Of a stretch of 64,000 nt of DNA, positions 22,616 to 33,800 are shown piece after piece. Position 1 is the stretch's first letter. The number at the start of each line of letters is the position of its first letter. Both the position numbers and the translations under genes were made by a program. The notes below the pieces were generated by a model that was not told where the DNA came from, made no database searches, and was given only the letters and a program-made list of their open reading frames with translations. This stretch comes from Atherinomorus stipes (Eukaryota; Chordata; Actinopteri; Atheriniformes; Atherinidae): assembly GCA_023101725.1 (NCBI GenBank), contig JALJCO010007112.1, positions 124,001 through 188,000 on the forward strand, written 5' to 3'.

Positions 22616-24640
22616 TCCAGCTCTGGTTCCATCCAGAGACCTACAACTGGAGAAGGATCTGGTTCCGTCCAGAGACCTACAACTGGAGAAGGATCTGGTT
22701 CCATCTAGAGACCTACAACTGGAGGAGGATCTGGTTCTATCTAGAGACCTACAACTAAGGAGGATCTGGTTACATCCAGAGACCTACAACTGGAGGAGGA
22801 TCTGGTTCCGTCCAGAGACCTACAACTGGAGAAGGATCTGGTTCCTTCTAGAGACCTCCGACTGGAGGAGGATCTGGTTCCATCTAGAGACCTACAACTG
22901 GAGAAGGATCTGGTTCCATCTAGAGACCTACAACTGGAGGAGGATCTGGTTCTATCTAGAGACCTACAACTGGAGAAGGATCTGGTTCCATCCAGAGACC
23001 TACAACTGGAGAAGGATCTGGTTCCATCTAGAGACCTACAACTGGAGGAGGATCTGGTTCCGTCCAGAGACCTACAACTGGAGAAGGATCTGGTTCCATC
23101 TAGAGACCTACAACTGGAGGAGGATCTGGTTCTATCTAGAGACCTACAAATAAGGAGGATCTGGTTACATCCAGAGACCTACAACTGGAGGAGGATCTGG
23201 TTCCGTCTAGAGACCTACAACTGGAGAAGGATCTGGTTCCATCTAGAGACCTCCGACTGGAGGAGGATCTGGTTCCATCTAGAGACCTACAACTGGAGGA
23301 GGATCTGGTTCCATCTAAAGACGACTGGTAAAGGATCTGGTTCCATTTAGAGACCTACAACTGGAGAAGGATCTGGTTCCGTCTAGAGACCTACGACTGG
23401 AAAAGGATCTGGTTCCATCTAGAGACCTACAACTGGAGGAGGATCTGGTTCCATCCAGAGACCTACGACTGGAGGAGGATCTGGTTCCATCTAGAGACCT
23501 ACAACTGGAGGAGGTCTGGTTCCATTTAGAGACCTAGATGGGAGGTCTGGTTCCTGAGACCTACAACTGGAGGAGGGGATAGAGCTACTGGAGAGGCTGC
23601 ACTAGAGTACACTGGAGAAGGTGGAGGAGACACAATGGAGAGGATCTGGTCATCTAGAGACCTAAACGGAGAAGGTCTGGTTCCATAGAGACCTACAACT
23701 GGAGAAGGACTGGTCATAGAGACCTACAGCTGAGGAGGATCTGGTCCATCGAGAGACTACAACTGGAGAAGGATCTGGTTCATTAGAGACCTACAACGGA
23801 GGAGGATTGGTTATCTAGAGACCTCAACTGGAGGAGGATCTGGTTCCATCTAGAGACCTACAACCGGAGGAGGATCTGGTTCCATCTGAGACCTACAACT
23901 GGAGGAGGATCTGGTCATCTAGAGACCTACAAGTGGAGAAGGATTTGTTCATCTAGGCCTCAGACTGGAGGATGGTCGTCTAGAGACCTAGAGTGGAGGA
24001 GGATTTGGTCCCGTCTAGAGACCTCAACTGGAGGAGGATCTGGTTCATTAGAGACCTACAAGTGGAGAAGGATTTGGTTCCATTAGAGACCTAGACTGGG
24101 GTTGGTCCGTAGGCTGACTGGGGATCAGGTTCCATCTAGAGCCTACAACTGGGGAGGATCTGGTTACTAGAGACCTAGAGTGGAGGAGGTGGTCCGTAGA
24201 GCCTCAACTGAGGGGATCTGGTCATCTAGAGACCTACATGGTGGAGGATCTGGTTCCATTAGACCTACAATGGAGGAGGATTGGTTCATCTAAGCCCTTG
24301 GGGGGGAGAGACCTACGATGGAGAGAATGGGGGCCGGCTGGATGGGATTTTTCAGAAGAAATGATAAAAGTACTAAGTATAGAGATGGTGAAGCAAAGGT
24401 GGAGGGAGGGAAGTTCGCCGGCGGGTGCGGTTTCTGGGCAGATGGGGGGGGCCCTCCCTCCAAGTGCTGTAGGCGACCATGGATGGGGTTGGGTGGCAGG
24501 GGGAGTGGGCATGAGAACTGACTGGAGAAGGATCTGGTTCACATCTAGATCCCCATACAAGCTGACAGAGGAGGATCTGTGTTCCATTTAGAATGGGGAC
24601 ACATTGAGACTGGTGAAGGATCTGGTATGATATTACCATC
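22616..24640. repeat. Second 36-bp minisatellite, decaying rightward
   Basis: Tandem units with GGATCTGGTTCC, ATCTAGAGACCTAC and AACTGGAGGA. It is unrelated in sequence to the 36-bp array in ski intron 1. Units from 22616 to about 23500 are nearly all exactly 36 bp. From about 23520 on, units lose one to several bases each (GATTTGTTCATCTAGGCCTC, CTGGTCATCTAGAGACC), and by 24300 only scattered remnants remain. Open frames on either strand are repeat artefacts. Confidence 0.93.
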
Positions 24641-24929
24641 GTTGGGGATACATCGATCCCATCAGCTGTCCTCTGCCGCTTATTTATGATCACAGTGTAC
24701 GGTTGGTTGTCCATAATCATTTAGCCAGTATCTGGAAATCATAAGGTGGGGTGGTAGGGAGACCAGTGTTCGCTCAGAGTGCAATGCAGGCCTGATTCAG
24801 GCTCCCAAAATGATGGTTACATGTGAACAAAATGTTGAGATGATAAATCACACAGGTAGTCAAACCCTCACAGACCCCTTGAGGTGTGAGGGACCCCAGT
24901 TTAGGAACCACTTATCCATGAGATATCCA
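24641..24929. other. Intergenic stretch, no gene seen
   Basis: Short unique sequence between the decayed array edge and the next repeat. Nothing recognised. Confidence 0.5.
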
Positions 24930-25330
24930 ATCCAGTTTATTTAGAAAGCATATTTGAGTCATGTCTCACACTAAAAACTCCTGGATCAAACTGCTGGGTT
25001 AAAAAGGGACCAACTACGTTCTGGGTTATTTCAACCCAGACATTTGGGGTGTTTGGTTGTTGACCCAACTTCTTGGTCAAGATAACCCAACATTGTAGTC
25101 AACATAACCCAACTTCTGGGTCAAATATTCAACACGAAAGTTTGGATAAAAAAAAATAAATAAATAACCCTATTTTCTGGGTCAAAGTAACCCAGAAATT
25201 AGTTGGTCCATTTTTAACCCAGCAGTGGGTCAACAATAACCCAAATGAGTAATTCCAGGAGTTTTTAGTGTGCTCCAAAGTGCTGCACATACAAAATACT
25301 CATAACTCAATAAAAACAGCATAAAATAAA
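24930..25330. repeat. Fish dispersed repeat interrupted by a MITE
   Basis: TCCAGTTTATTTAGAAAGCA before the MITE and CTCCAAAGTGCTGCACATAC after it form the two halves of a common fish motif (TTTATTTATA.AGCACATTT ... CAAAGTGCTGTACA). The MITE at 24967-25272 separates them, so it inserted into an older repeat. Confidence 0.5.
24967..25272. mobile_element. 306-bp MITE with perfect 19-bp terminal inverted repeats
   Basis: CACACTAAAAACTCCTGGA at the left is exactly mirrored by TCCAGGAGTTTTTAGTGTG at the right. Inside, AACCCA/TGGGTT motifs alternate in both orientations (TGGGTTATT, AACCCAACTT, TGGGTCAA). There is no coding region. The intact ends suggest fairly recent insertion. Confidence 0.9.
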
Positions 25331-26957
25331 ATACAATAAGGAAAACAAGTTTTGCGCTATGTAGCAAAACCAGCTCTTATTAAAACAGTAAAACAAGTAA
25401 AAAAAAACAAAAAAACAAAACAGAATTCATAAAATACACAAAAACATAACAAATCAAATAAAACAGTTAAAAGAATAAATAAAAGAAACCAAGGACCACA
25501 CAACTCATGCCATGTTGAAAGCCAGAGTCAGCCCAGGGCCACTTTTATAGAAAACGTTGGGTATCAAAATAAAAAAAGAAAACCCTGATATAAAACACCT
25601 TCTATAACTTCATCACTTTCTCTAGATTATCTGGATAAGCAAGAAATCAGGCAGAGCTGGCTGCTGTGCTGCATCTCTGCATATCGAGTGGAAAGCATCA
25701 GTGAGGTTCAAGTCGTTGCCAGGGATGGGAAACAGCAGAAAAACCAGCAACATGTACAAGCTTGGCCCAGGAAAATCTCCTCAACCAACAAGTGATCAGC
25801 TTCGTTAAAATCCGACCACCTGAATGTGGCTCTCATCGCTGCACAGATAACTGGAGTCGCAGCTTTGGAGAACATCCAGCTACCGCTGCCGTTAAGGCAT
25901 CTTCTTGGTTGCCATGGTAGTGGAGCACAACACAGCATCACGTGCAACATGTGACCTAATGTTTCTTTCCAGTCTCTGGGCCGGTTTTTCCCAGAGTAGC
26001 ACTACAGACCACAGGCTTGGCCCGCTGCTCTGCTTTTGTGATTCCTCCCATCTGAGTTTGAGGTAAAAAAAAAAAAAAAAAAAAAGATTGTGCAACTGAA
26101 AGAATCAAACATCATTCCTGCAGTAATCATCTTATTCATGGGATAAAAAGGAGAAGAAAAAAAGGCATTTCATCATCGCAGGTTTTCCCAGATAGCTGTT
26201 TTCTGCTGATCTGAATAATGCTCTCTTTTCCTTTCTCTTCCTTTCTTCCCGTTCGGCCCAGCTTTCCCTTGTCTTTTTCCATTGCATAATTGTAGCCAGT
26301 CTCCGTTGGTCCCTCTCTTCTGGCCAAAAGCTTAAAAGGCTCAGAAAGTCCCACCAATATTATGACTTCAACTTTCCACTTTATGTGTGTCCTAGCAGAG
26401 GGAACAACAGTTAGCATTCTTGTATGATGTAACTTTTACTGTGCGCTAAGTAGAAATCCTTGTGTAAGACTGACACAATAATGTGTGATTATAAGTGAGA
26501 GTTCAGGATTCAAACTCCACAACATAGAAAACTGCTTATCCCTCTTCTTCCAGGTGTTAAGACATCGCCAAATGCTGTTTCTATGTTGACATCTCTTACT
26601 TACATTACAGCATCACCAGGTTTTAAACTGTCTAGGATCTGGTGAAAAAACACCAAAAAGGTTTGAGGAGGGAAAGATGAAAATGAAACAGCCTTTTAGT
26701 CCTTTAGGTTCCGTTATTATTCAGCAGAAGCCGAGTTTGTTTCTGAGACGGATCAATAAGAGAGTGCGAACGGGCAATCACAGGACAGATGGACCAAATC
26801 ATTCAGTCAAGTCAAGAGAAGTGTTGAAATGAAATGGATGTGCTGACGATCTGAGTCAGGTGTGTTGAAGCAGGGAAACATCTCAAACCTGCAGGACAGA
26901 GTTCTCCTTGGACATCTCTGCCACAGATAATCCTTTAGATACTTTATCTCACTAATT
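25331..26957. other. Intergenic stretch, no gene seen
   Basis: AT-rich, with a poly-A run near 26064-26084. Frames of 60-93 codons here have no recognisable product or splice context. Confidence 0.5.
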
Positions 26958-28420
26958 ATACAGTTGTGCTTGAAAGTTTCCATACCCTCCCATTAAGGAA
27001 GAGGCGAAATTCACAACAGTAATTCAAATCGCAAGAAACTGAAAAAAGTAATAATAAAAAAATTACTAAATTAGAATTTAGTAAGAAAACACTGATTTTG
27101 AATTGTGGTTTAAAAATAATAGGGGATTATCACGCTTACTGAAAGTTCCCGGATTTTAGACACTTCCTCTTCCGGGCCATGTTAACGACAGCCGTTCCTG
27201 CTCTGTTATACTGTTTAAATCGGATAAACTCCAAACATACTTAAGTTTTCATTCTAGACTGAAATGATACTAAGGAAGAAGTGGATCAAAGCGATCGATT
27301 CGCCGCGGTGAAGGGCCGAACTTTATAATAAAACACACGTTTGTTTGTCGCCGGTGGGGCACAACACCGTACCTCCCCGTTTCCAGTGGAACAACTGGAG
27401 ACTGCCAAGAAAGGAAACGCTTTCAGATGCTTGTGTGTTTTCAGCAGCACAAAGTTAGGCACGTTATCGAGCTGGCTAATGCTTACAGGCTAACACGACT
27501 GTATAGTCTGCCGGCCACAAACAAACGTGTGTTTTATTATAAAGTTCGGTCCTTCACCGTGGCAAATCGGTCGTTTTGATCCACTTCTTCCTTAGCATCA
27601 CTTCAGTCTGGAATGAAAACTTGGCATTGCCGTTTATCCGATTAACAAAGTTTAACAGAGTAGTAGCTGGCGGACTACTGTTAGCAGGTTAGCATTAGCC
27701 AGCTTGATGACGTGCCTAACTTTGTGCGGCTGAAAACACACAAGCATCTGAAAGCGTCTCCTTTCTTGGCAGTCCCCAGTTGTTCCACTAGAAACGGGGG
27801 GGTACAGACCCGATTTTCAGATGTTTGTATGTTTTAAGACGCACAATGTTAAGCACGTCGGTAAACGCTAGCTGGCTAATGCTAGCATGCCGGTGTTGTG
27901 CCCCACCGGCGACAAACAAACATGCTACGCTGTTTTATTATAAAGTTCGGCCCTTCACTCTGGAGAATTGCTTTGATCCACTTCCTCCTTAGTATCACTT
28001 CAGTCTGGAATCCGTGAAAATTTCAGTAGGGTTGGCGTTTATTCACGTTATCTACGAAGTAAAGCAGGGACATTGAACTGGACCGGAAGTGGGCCGTCTA
28101 ACTGTTTAAAACTGGAAGTTCGGAACACGGAAGCGTGATAATCCCCTATAATAAAAAAACAAAAAACAAAACTGTCCCAGACACATTAGAGCAGCTTAGT
28201 CATGAACAGTGAACCAACATACCTGTCTACAGGTGCAGACGTCTGATTGGACGTTACAGAAAACACCTGATTGCAGTGATTGCATCAAAGTGTTGCTCAA
28301 CAACATTTTAGTTCATGTGCTCCATCATGCTTGTTTATTTGTTTTTTTTTTTTTTTTTGTTTTTAATATTTCTGTTGAACCACACTTCAAAATCAACATC
28401 CTAATTTTCATAAAAATCAT
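26958..28420 (+). mobile_element. Tc1/mariner-type non-autonomous element, split by a foldback element
   Basis: The left end TACAGTTGTGCTTGAAAGTT is a common fish Tc1/mariner terminus. Segments CACATTAGAGC, CATGAACAGTG.ACCAACA and TGATTGCAGTGATTGC.TCA, followed by AAGTGTTGCTCAACAA, recur in the same order at 51480-52262, confirming a family. The copy is split at 27120 by the foldback element. Its right end is lost near 28420, whereas the 51-52 kb copy keeps a right terminus. No transposase frame remains. Confidence 0.75.
27121..28147. mobile_element. Foldback DNA element with nested inverted modules
   Basis: Ends AGGGGATTATCACGCTT and its exact reverse complement AAGCGTGATAATCCCCT are flanked by a 5-bp direct repeat ATAAT (27116-27120 and 28148-28152). 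Inside, a module containing GGATCAAAGCGATCG, CCGAACTTTATAATAAAACA and GCCGGTGGGGCACAACACCG appears as direct and inverted copies: 27260-27510 pairs with 27515-27815, and a third inverted copy follows at 27815-28020. No transposase frame is visible. It interrupts the element at 26958-28420. Confidence 0.9.
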
Positions 28421-28429
28421 GGGCTGGGG

Positions 28430-28530
28430 ACCTGTTTCGTGGCTGTGGGGAGGTCTGTGTGGGGCCCTGCCCCGTGGCTGTGGGGCGGTCTGTCTTGGGC
28501 CCTTCTCCGTGGCTGTGGCTCAGCAATCAC
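28430..28530. repeat. Short GC-rich tandem repeat, three units of about 33 bp
   Basis: CGTGGCTGTGGGG.GGTCTGT occurs two and a half times (TTCGTGGCTGTGGGGAGG, CCCGTGGCTGTGGGGCGG, TCCGTGGCTGTGGC). It is a small minisatellite seed at the broken edge of the Tc1/mariner copy. Confidence 0.7.
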
Positions 28531-29089
28531 TGCTCTGATTCCTGTACAACATTGGGAAAAGGCTGCTGCAGTCTATGGATGTTCAGAAGAGATTTAGAAA
28601 CTAGGAAAATTGAAAAATGGGCGATGTTGCCAAAATTCAAAACATGAGAATTTATTGATTTTATGATGTCGAGTGAACTTTTAACATAGGCTCATATATT
28701 TTTTGCAACTAAATAAATATTTGAGATAAGTAGTGTCTGTCCATTTCCATTTCTGCATCTTTTTTTAAAAAAAAAACTTTGTTAAATTATTGTTGCGAAT
28801 TAAGAACATACATAAAAAATAGAGCACTAGTACATATTCCAAGGGTCCAATCAACATATTTATCACAGATTGAGCAAAATACAGTATGAAGAGCACAAAA
28901 AAGGAGTAGCTATCCTTCCTGCAAGGTTGCCAATTAACTGATATTCGGCACAAAAGGGTATACCATGTAAAAAGGTAAAATATTAAATGAAATAAATAAA
29001 TAAAAGGGGCATTATTGTCACTCTAAATAAAAATGTTCAAGCCTGAGAGATTTCTGTGTCCACTTGTGCATCTTCGTTGGATGCTGTTA
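28531..29089. other. Intergenic stretch, no gene seen
   Basis: AT-rich sequence before the faap20 promoter region. No exon recognised. Confidence 0.5.
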
Positions 29090-29224
29090 TCCGATTGGCC
29101 AGATCTCTTTGAATATGTGAAGAGCGTTTTGATTGGATAGCGTAAAATGACGGTACCGTCCCAAATCCCGGAAGTCCCAGTCACGCATGCTGCTGGCGCG
29201 GAAACTAAAAAAGGATGAAGTGAC
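29090..29224 (+). promoter_or_regulatory. faap20: faap20 proximal promoter and 5' UTR
   Basis: Two inverted CCAAT boxes (CCGATTGGCC at 29091-29100 and GATTGGAT at 29131-29138) lie about 90-130 bp before the start codon, a spacing common in TATA-less housekeeping promoters bound by NF-Y. No TATA box is visible. CpG density rises from about 29150 into exon 1. The transcription start is not determined. Confidence 0.5.
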
Positions 29225-29361
29225 ATGGCTGAAAGTGTCCCCAAATCTAAACTTAAACGTAAGAAACGTTCCGCTGAGGATCTCCAGACAGACGCAGGCA
29301 GCAAGGAGAGCGCGAGAGGAAGCTCCCCGACGCCGCTGTCCGGCACCGGAAACACCGACAG
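29225..29361 (+). CDS. faap20: FAAP20 coding exon 1
   Basis: Codes for residues 1-45 plus two bases of codon 46: a basic N-terminus (KSKLKRKKR) then a Ser/Thr/Gly-rich segment. The ATG context is GACATGG. The exon ends CCGACAG followed by GTGAGA, a good donor in phase 2, which joins the first base of the exon at 33801 to give Arg. FAAP20 keeps FANCA stable in the Fanconi anaemia core complex and helps recruit it to ubiquitin at DNA interstrand crosslinks. This exon alone is not diagnostic; the call depends on phase agreement with the later exons. The lysine/arginine run could act as a nuclear localisation signal. Confidence 0.8.
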
Positions 29362-29842
29362 GTGAGATGTAAACAACAACAACATGTTTATCCAAACTTT
29401 CATTTCACCTCCAAACTGCGGGAGAAACGTCACAAACAGCTTCTCCACTTCAGGAAGCTCTCTGCAAGCATCGTTCCTGCTGGAAATAACACATGCACGT
29501 GAGTGAAAGGACGGGACAGTCAGCGCTGTTCTGTCTTACAGCTGATAAATAAACGCTGATGATGCTGAGATACAACTAAATAATACAGGTGATTCCTCTG
29601 TAAACAACCCAGTTATGACGTCATGTTACATAATTATTCCAAACCACCGTCTGTGCTCATCAGTGATGCAGTTAAATCCTGGAGCACAGATGTCATAAGT
29701 GACCACATAATAAGAGTTTATTCTTCATTTTAGAAGTGAAAACTTCTCTCCCTTCCGAAGGAAATGAGTCTCGCTTCAAAATCTTAATTAATCCTTGCAA
29801 ATATAATTTATGTCAGAGATTTAAGGTAGATTGCAGTAATAT

Positions 29843-30203
29843 TAGAGATGCACTGATCCAGTTCTTTCCTAACCAAACCGATAACGATATCAGGCCTGGG
29901 CATATCGGCCAATACCCGATACAGATCTGATACTACTTTTGAATGAATAAACTGCATTATTTGCCATGTGAGTGAAGGCATCAAGCTTGACATAAACATT
30001 TAGCCTTGTTCATAGAAAGGTAACAAACTAACACAGATAGAAATATACTTGATTTTATCTTCTAACAAAATAAAGTCATCATTCATTACAATATTAATAA
30101 AAACAGATGACTGGATCGGCCACATTTATCCGATATCAGATCGGGCTAATTTGTCAGTGTCAGAGCCGATATCTGATCCGGGTATCGGATCGGTGCATCT
30201 CTA
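29843..30203. mobile_element. hAT-type MITE, TAGAGATGCAC ends
   Basis: The left end TAGAGATGCACTGATCC is mirrored by the right end GGATCGGTGCATCTCTA. The interior is rich in GATATCGG and CCGATA motifs in both orientations. It belongs to the same group as the longer element at 43491-44167 (TAGGGATGCACCGAT). No coding region. The flanking GTAAT repeats on both sides may be a degraded target duplication. Confidence 0.75.
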
Positions 30204-30369
30204 GTAATTGTAATTCTGTAATTTCTCCTGCTGTTATCCACTGTTCTGACTGCAGCGTAGAAATGTTGGTTTGATGTTAATAACTTGTCCCTCAATGTTA
30301 GAAAAAAAAAAGCTAATTTGTGGTATTTTGAATTAAAAATAAAATTGAAAACGTAAAATGAAAAATTTG

Positions 30370-31090
30370 TGACTATTTAATTGATAGAGTTGTGATGGAT
30401 GATGGGTTGACATGGAAACAACATATGAATTATTTAAGTTTCCATCTGTGTACCAGACGGCTCCAACACCATATAGAATAAAAACAGTTGGATTTTGCTT
30501 TAATATTTTCGTTAAATATGTTGAGAATGACGAATCAATCTGTTACTGCCATGTAAACGCACAAAAGTCCTGAAAACTGGTACTGTTGGGCACCAGTACC
30601 GATTTCCAGGTCCTGGAATTTGGATTCAAATGTGAACGGTACCCATCCCTATCATTTATTGTTCGCTTATTGTTCCTTATTTGTCTTATTGTGTAGAATT
30701 GTGAGGATTAATATTTAAAACGGCTATAATTTCAGTAATTAAACTGCAAAAACGTGCAATACGTCTGATTAATTATGCAGGTTATTATGATCACACAAGT
30801 CTGTTGTTTCTGAAGTCACATGTATTGAAATTTATTGATATAGAATATTTCAAGATAATGCAAATAATGTACAAGGCAAAAACAAATTCAGCTGTAACGA
30901 TTTTTTTTTCTATGTTTGAAGGGAAGTATGACTTTAGAGATGTTTTTAAGTTTGTTGTGCCAAAAGCAACGAAGGGGAATAAAGAGACGTGCTTCTGTTG
31001 TGGGTGGAACATTATGGAATCAGGGTAATTTAAATTTACGTTTGTGTAATTCATTGTTGCTTTTCAAGCTCATGATTGTTTAATCATGTT
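30370..31090 (+). mobile_element. LINE fragment, plus strand, with an insertion
   Basis: VMDDGLTWKQHMNYL near 30392 is the usual LINE block ending in GLTWKxH. After about 280 bp of foreign sequence (30440-30720, ending in CGGTACCCATCCCTA, probably another element), coding similarity resumes with IKLQKRAIRLINYAGYYDHT, then KSHVLKFIDIEYFKIMQIMY and KAKTNS, the C-terminal LINE region also seen at 13085-13700. Frames are broken. Confidence 0.7.
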
Positions 31091-31465
31091 TTCTAAGGTA
31101 CAAGTAGGAGATGAGATAAGAATTGGGGGGAAAAAAATCTTTATTGGATAAAACCTTATTTCCTTTTCATCTTTCTAGTTTACTTTTTCTCTTCCTTCCT
31201 CCATGTAGTGGATTAAATTAGGAATTTTGTTGTAGGATAGGCGATATAAGCTTATGCTTCAGTCTACCTTTTCAGTCATTGTGATGGTAAATTAGGGCTG
31301 TGCGATATACTGATATATTGCGATATGATATTTACATGAGAGAGATATAATATTTACACAAATCGTTATATCGGTATAAGTTGGGCAAATTTTTTTGCAT
31401 TATTTTTTCATAATGACCCGGCTGCACCTCGACTGACTACCATAGGGTCACCTGATTATTTGATA

Positions 31466-32558
31466 AGGGTGGGAAAAATATCGATACACTGAAATATCGT
31501 GATGTTTTCATATGCCGATACCACATCTATATTTAAAAACGTGGTATCGATCTATTTTACTAATGAAATCTCTTGAGATATCGTTTTGTTACGAAATCTC
31601 AAGATTTCCCGAAATACTGCAAGATTTTGTTACAGAACGATGAAATCTCGAGAGAGTTCATTTGTAAAATAGATCAGTACCACGTTTTTAAATATAGATA
31701 TGGCTAGGGCTGGGTGATAATGGCCAGAAATGAATATCACTATATATTGAGCAGTTCACCTCGTTAACGATAAATGGACGATAAACCAGCCAAAACAGAC
31801 AAAAACTACTTTTATTTTCATTTTATTAAAACAGATATTCTGCCTTTACTCGAACTTCAGGTGACTTCTTGTTTGGCAGATTAACAGGTTCCTCAATAAA
31901 CACCCAGTAGATGTTTTGGATGTATGAGAAGTGCTGTGAAACTGCAATACAATCATACAATTATACAAATGAAGGAATGAATTACTAATAATTAATTTGA
32001 TTAAATCAAATGAGTTAGATTCTTATTTACATATGAGCAAATATTACTTTGTGTCCATGAAAACCAGTGCTGAGTCTCCCATTAAAAGCACACACGACTA
32101 CCGATTAGCATGAATGCTAACTTAACATTAAAAAACCCATAGACAGGCTAACGCAATTAGCATCACTACCGTTGTCAAAACGTATAACACAAACAACGTT
32201 CCTTCAAATGTTTATCACTTTACACTGACATCAAATAAACGTCACTGATCATTTACAGACATATGTTGTACAGAAAACATGTAAAAGATGATGAAAAACA
32301 CGAAGCTCCAGTGCAGGAACGTCACGTTACAAGAAACTACGGCAAGTTGGAGAGAACAAAAATGTCCCATGCGGCAATTCCACTGCCGGCTTTCTTAAAG
32401 GGGCCACAGCACCGAAGATACAGACATGGGGAAAAAAACTACGTCTGTTATCGCTGTAAATGTCGGTGTCGGTAAATTTTCGGTTTATTGCCCAGCCCTA
32501 GTATCGGCAGATGAAAATATTGCGATATTTCAATTTATCAATGTTTTTTCCCATCCTT
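31466..32558. mobile_element. hAT-type MITE (TRGGNTGGGAAAAATATC family), split copy
   Basis: The left arm GGGTGGGAAAAATATCGATA, CACTGAAATATCG, CATATGCCGATACCAC is mirrored by the right arm (TATCGGCAGATGAAAATATT, ATCAATGTTTTTTCCCATCC). The core carries repeated AATCTCAAGA/TCTCGAGA motifs. Without the 796-bp insertion at 31705-32500 it would be about 297 bp, matching the unbroken copies at 45595-45854 (260 bp) and 54940-55186 (247 bp). Confidence 0.9.
31705..32500. mobile_element. hAT-type element TAGGGCTGGGYGA, copy A (796 bp)
   Basis: Starts TAGGGCTGGGTGATAATGG and ends ATTGCCCAGCCCTA. Copy B at 36741-37517 is collinear over its full length with high identity. Inside, matching landmarks include CAATAAACACCCAGTAGATG and CATATGTTGTACAGAAAACA. 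The right flank is GTATCGGC and the left flank ends GGC, consistent with an 8-bp duplication partly lost by a small deletion. No transposase; the short frame at 32263-32475 is also open in copy B but with no known product. Confidence 0.92.
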
Positions 32559-33800
32559 ATTATTTAAACTGTCTGGAAGATGATCCTCCCCAAGACTTTT
32601 ACAAAGAAATCATAAAAACCAGCCAACTACTGTATCTTTAAAGGGACTTGAGGCAAGATTAAGAAACGAAACTCGCGATTGGCGCTTCAGGTAACTGCAG
32701 CCACGAGCCAAGCCGTCACAGGAGCACAAACTGAAGCTATAATGTTGTTTACGCACCTTTTTCTCCGTAGTTCCACTTTTTAGTGTCTTTCAGTTGATCT
32801 GGATCGATTGCTGACGGCAGAAGAATCCATAACTATTGCTGACAGTGTTTGAATTTAACGCAGCCGTCTTCTTCCTGCATCAAAACTGTGGATGTAGCGT
32901 CATTTGACGTCACGTCTGCAGGGCAGCGCAGGAAATTCAGACACTGAATTGCAGCGCATTTTGCAGCACACAGCCTGTTCAAGGCAACGGAGAGAAACGT
33001 GGGTGGAAACGTTATTTTTGGTATTTAGCGCTTCATCACCCATTAGTATAAAAAAATGGACATGCATGTTTGTTTTTTTAAAAATTCCTGCCTCTAGTTC
33101 CTTTAATTACTTGGATTTAACATTTCTTACCAGTGTTTTGTCAGTTCCATCACTGCAGTGAAGCGCTACCTTTACAAAAAACATGTTTCAATCCTAAAAA
33201 ACAGCTGTTTGATATGAAATGAAACTTTCAGACAGATCAGGTAAAAATGCCGGGATATATGGTATATAGTCATCTAAAATAAATATGATGTGATATGATA
33301 TTTGATCCATATCCCCCAGCCCTATCATGTAAATGTGAAGATTGATGTATCTTTATGAATTGTTGTATGATAACTGAATAAATTAAAGAACTTCTACTAC
33401 TACATTTCTGACTGTCTTTAAGAGTTTAAGACCAAATTGAAGCTGGAAATTTCCACCTGACAGTGAGAGGGGATAGCTGGGATAAGCTGATGACAAGCAT
33501 GTTGTTGTGTGTCGCAGATGTGAATGCATTTGATTTAAAAAGTGTGAGAACCTTTCTCTGCTTTAGTGCATGCAGGATACAATCTACCGCAGATCAAAGA
33601 GCAACCTCATGAATAATTTCACTGCTTAATTAAAAATGCATAAAAGCCATTTTAAAAGGAATCACAATGAGCACAGTTTTAATTCTTTTTGATTAACTTG
33701 AGAAATCAGTTTAATTTCACCGGCTTATGGGATGTGTTGAGCACAGAGGTGGCTCTGAAGCGCAGGAGTTGTTCAGCGGTGTGTGTGATGTGGTTTCCAG

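Larger units (their letters stand above)
31293..33324. mobile_element. Outer hAT-type element hosting two nested insertions
   Basis: The left end TAGGGCTGTGCGATATACTG and the right end, in reverse complement TAGGGCTGGGGGATATGGAT, share TAGGGCTG and GATAT. Removing the element at 31466-32558 leaves a host of about 0.9 kb. The host part 32560-33240 includes GACTTGAGGCAAGATTAAG and has no coding region. End sequence places it with the TAGGGCTGGGC group; this terminal repeat is short, so the call is less certain than for the two inner elements. Confidence 0.6.
29362..33800 (+). other. faap20: faap20 intron 1
   Basis: A 4.4-kb intron, GT-AG, carrying a TAGAGATGCAC-type element, a LINE fragment and the three-level nested hAT-type insertion. 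The acceptor end (GTGATGTGGTTTCCAG) has a weak polypyrimidine tract. Intervals 29372-29842 and 33325-33800 show nothing further. Confidence 0.8.

Noticed and set aside
29023..29448. A 141-codon minus-strand frame over faap20 exon 1
   Set aside because: Overlaps the faap20 promoter and exon on the other strand and matches nothing known; most likely a shadow frame.
32263..32475. A 70-codon frame conserved in both copies of the TAGGGCTGGGYGA element (also 37256-37492)
   Set aside because: Conservation is that of two young copies of one transposon. No transposase motif; too short for a hAT protein.
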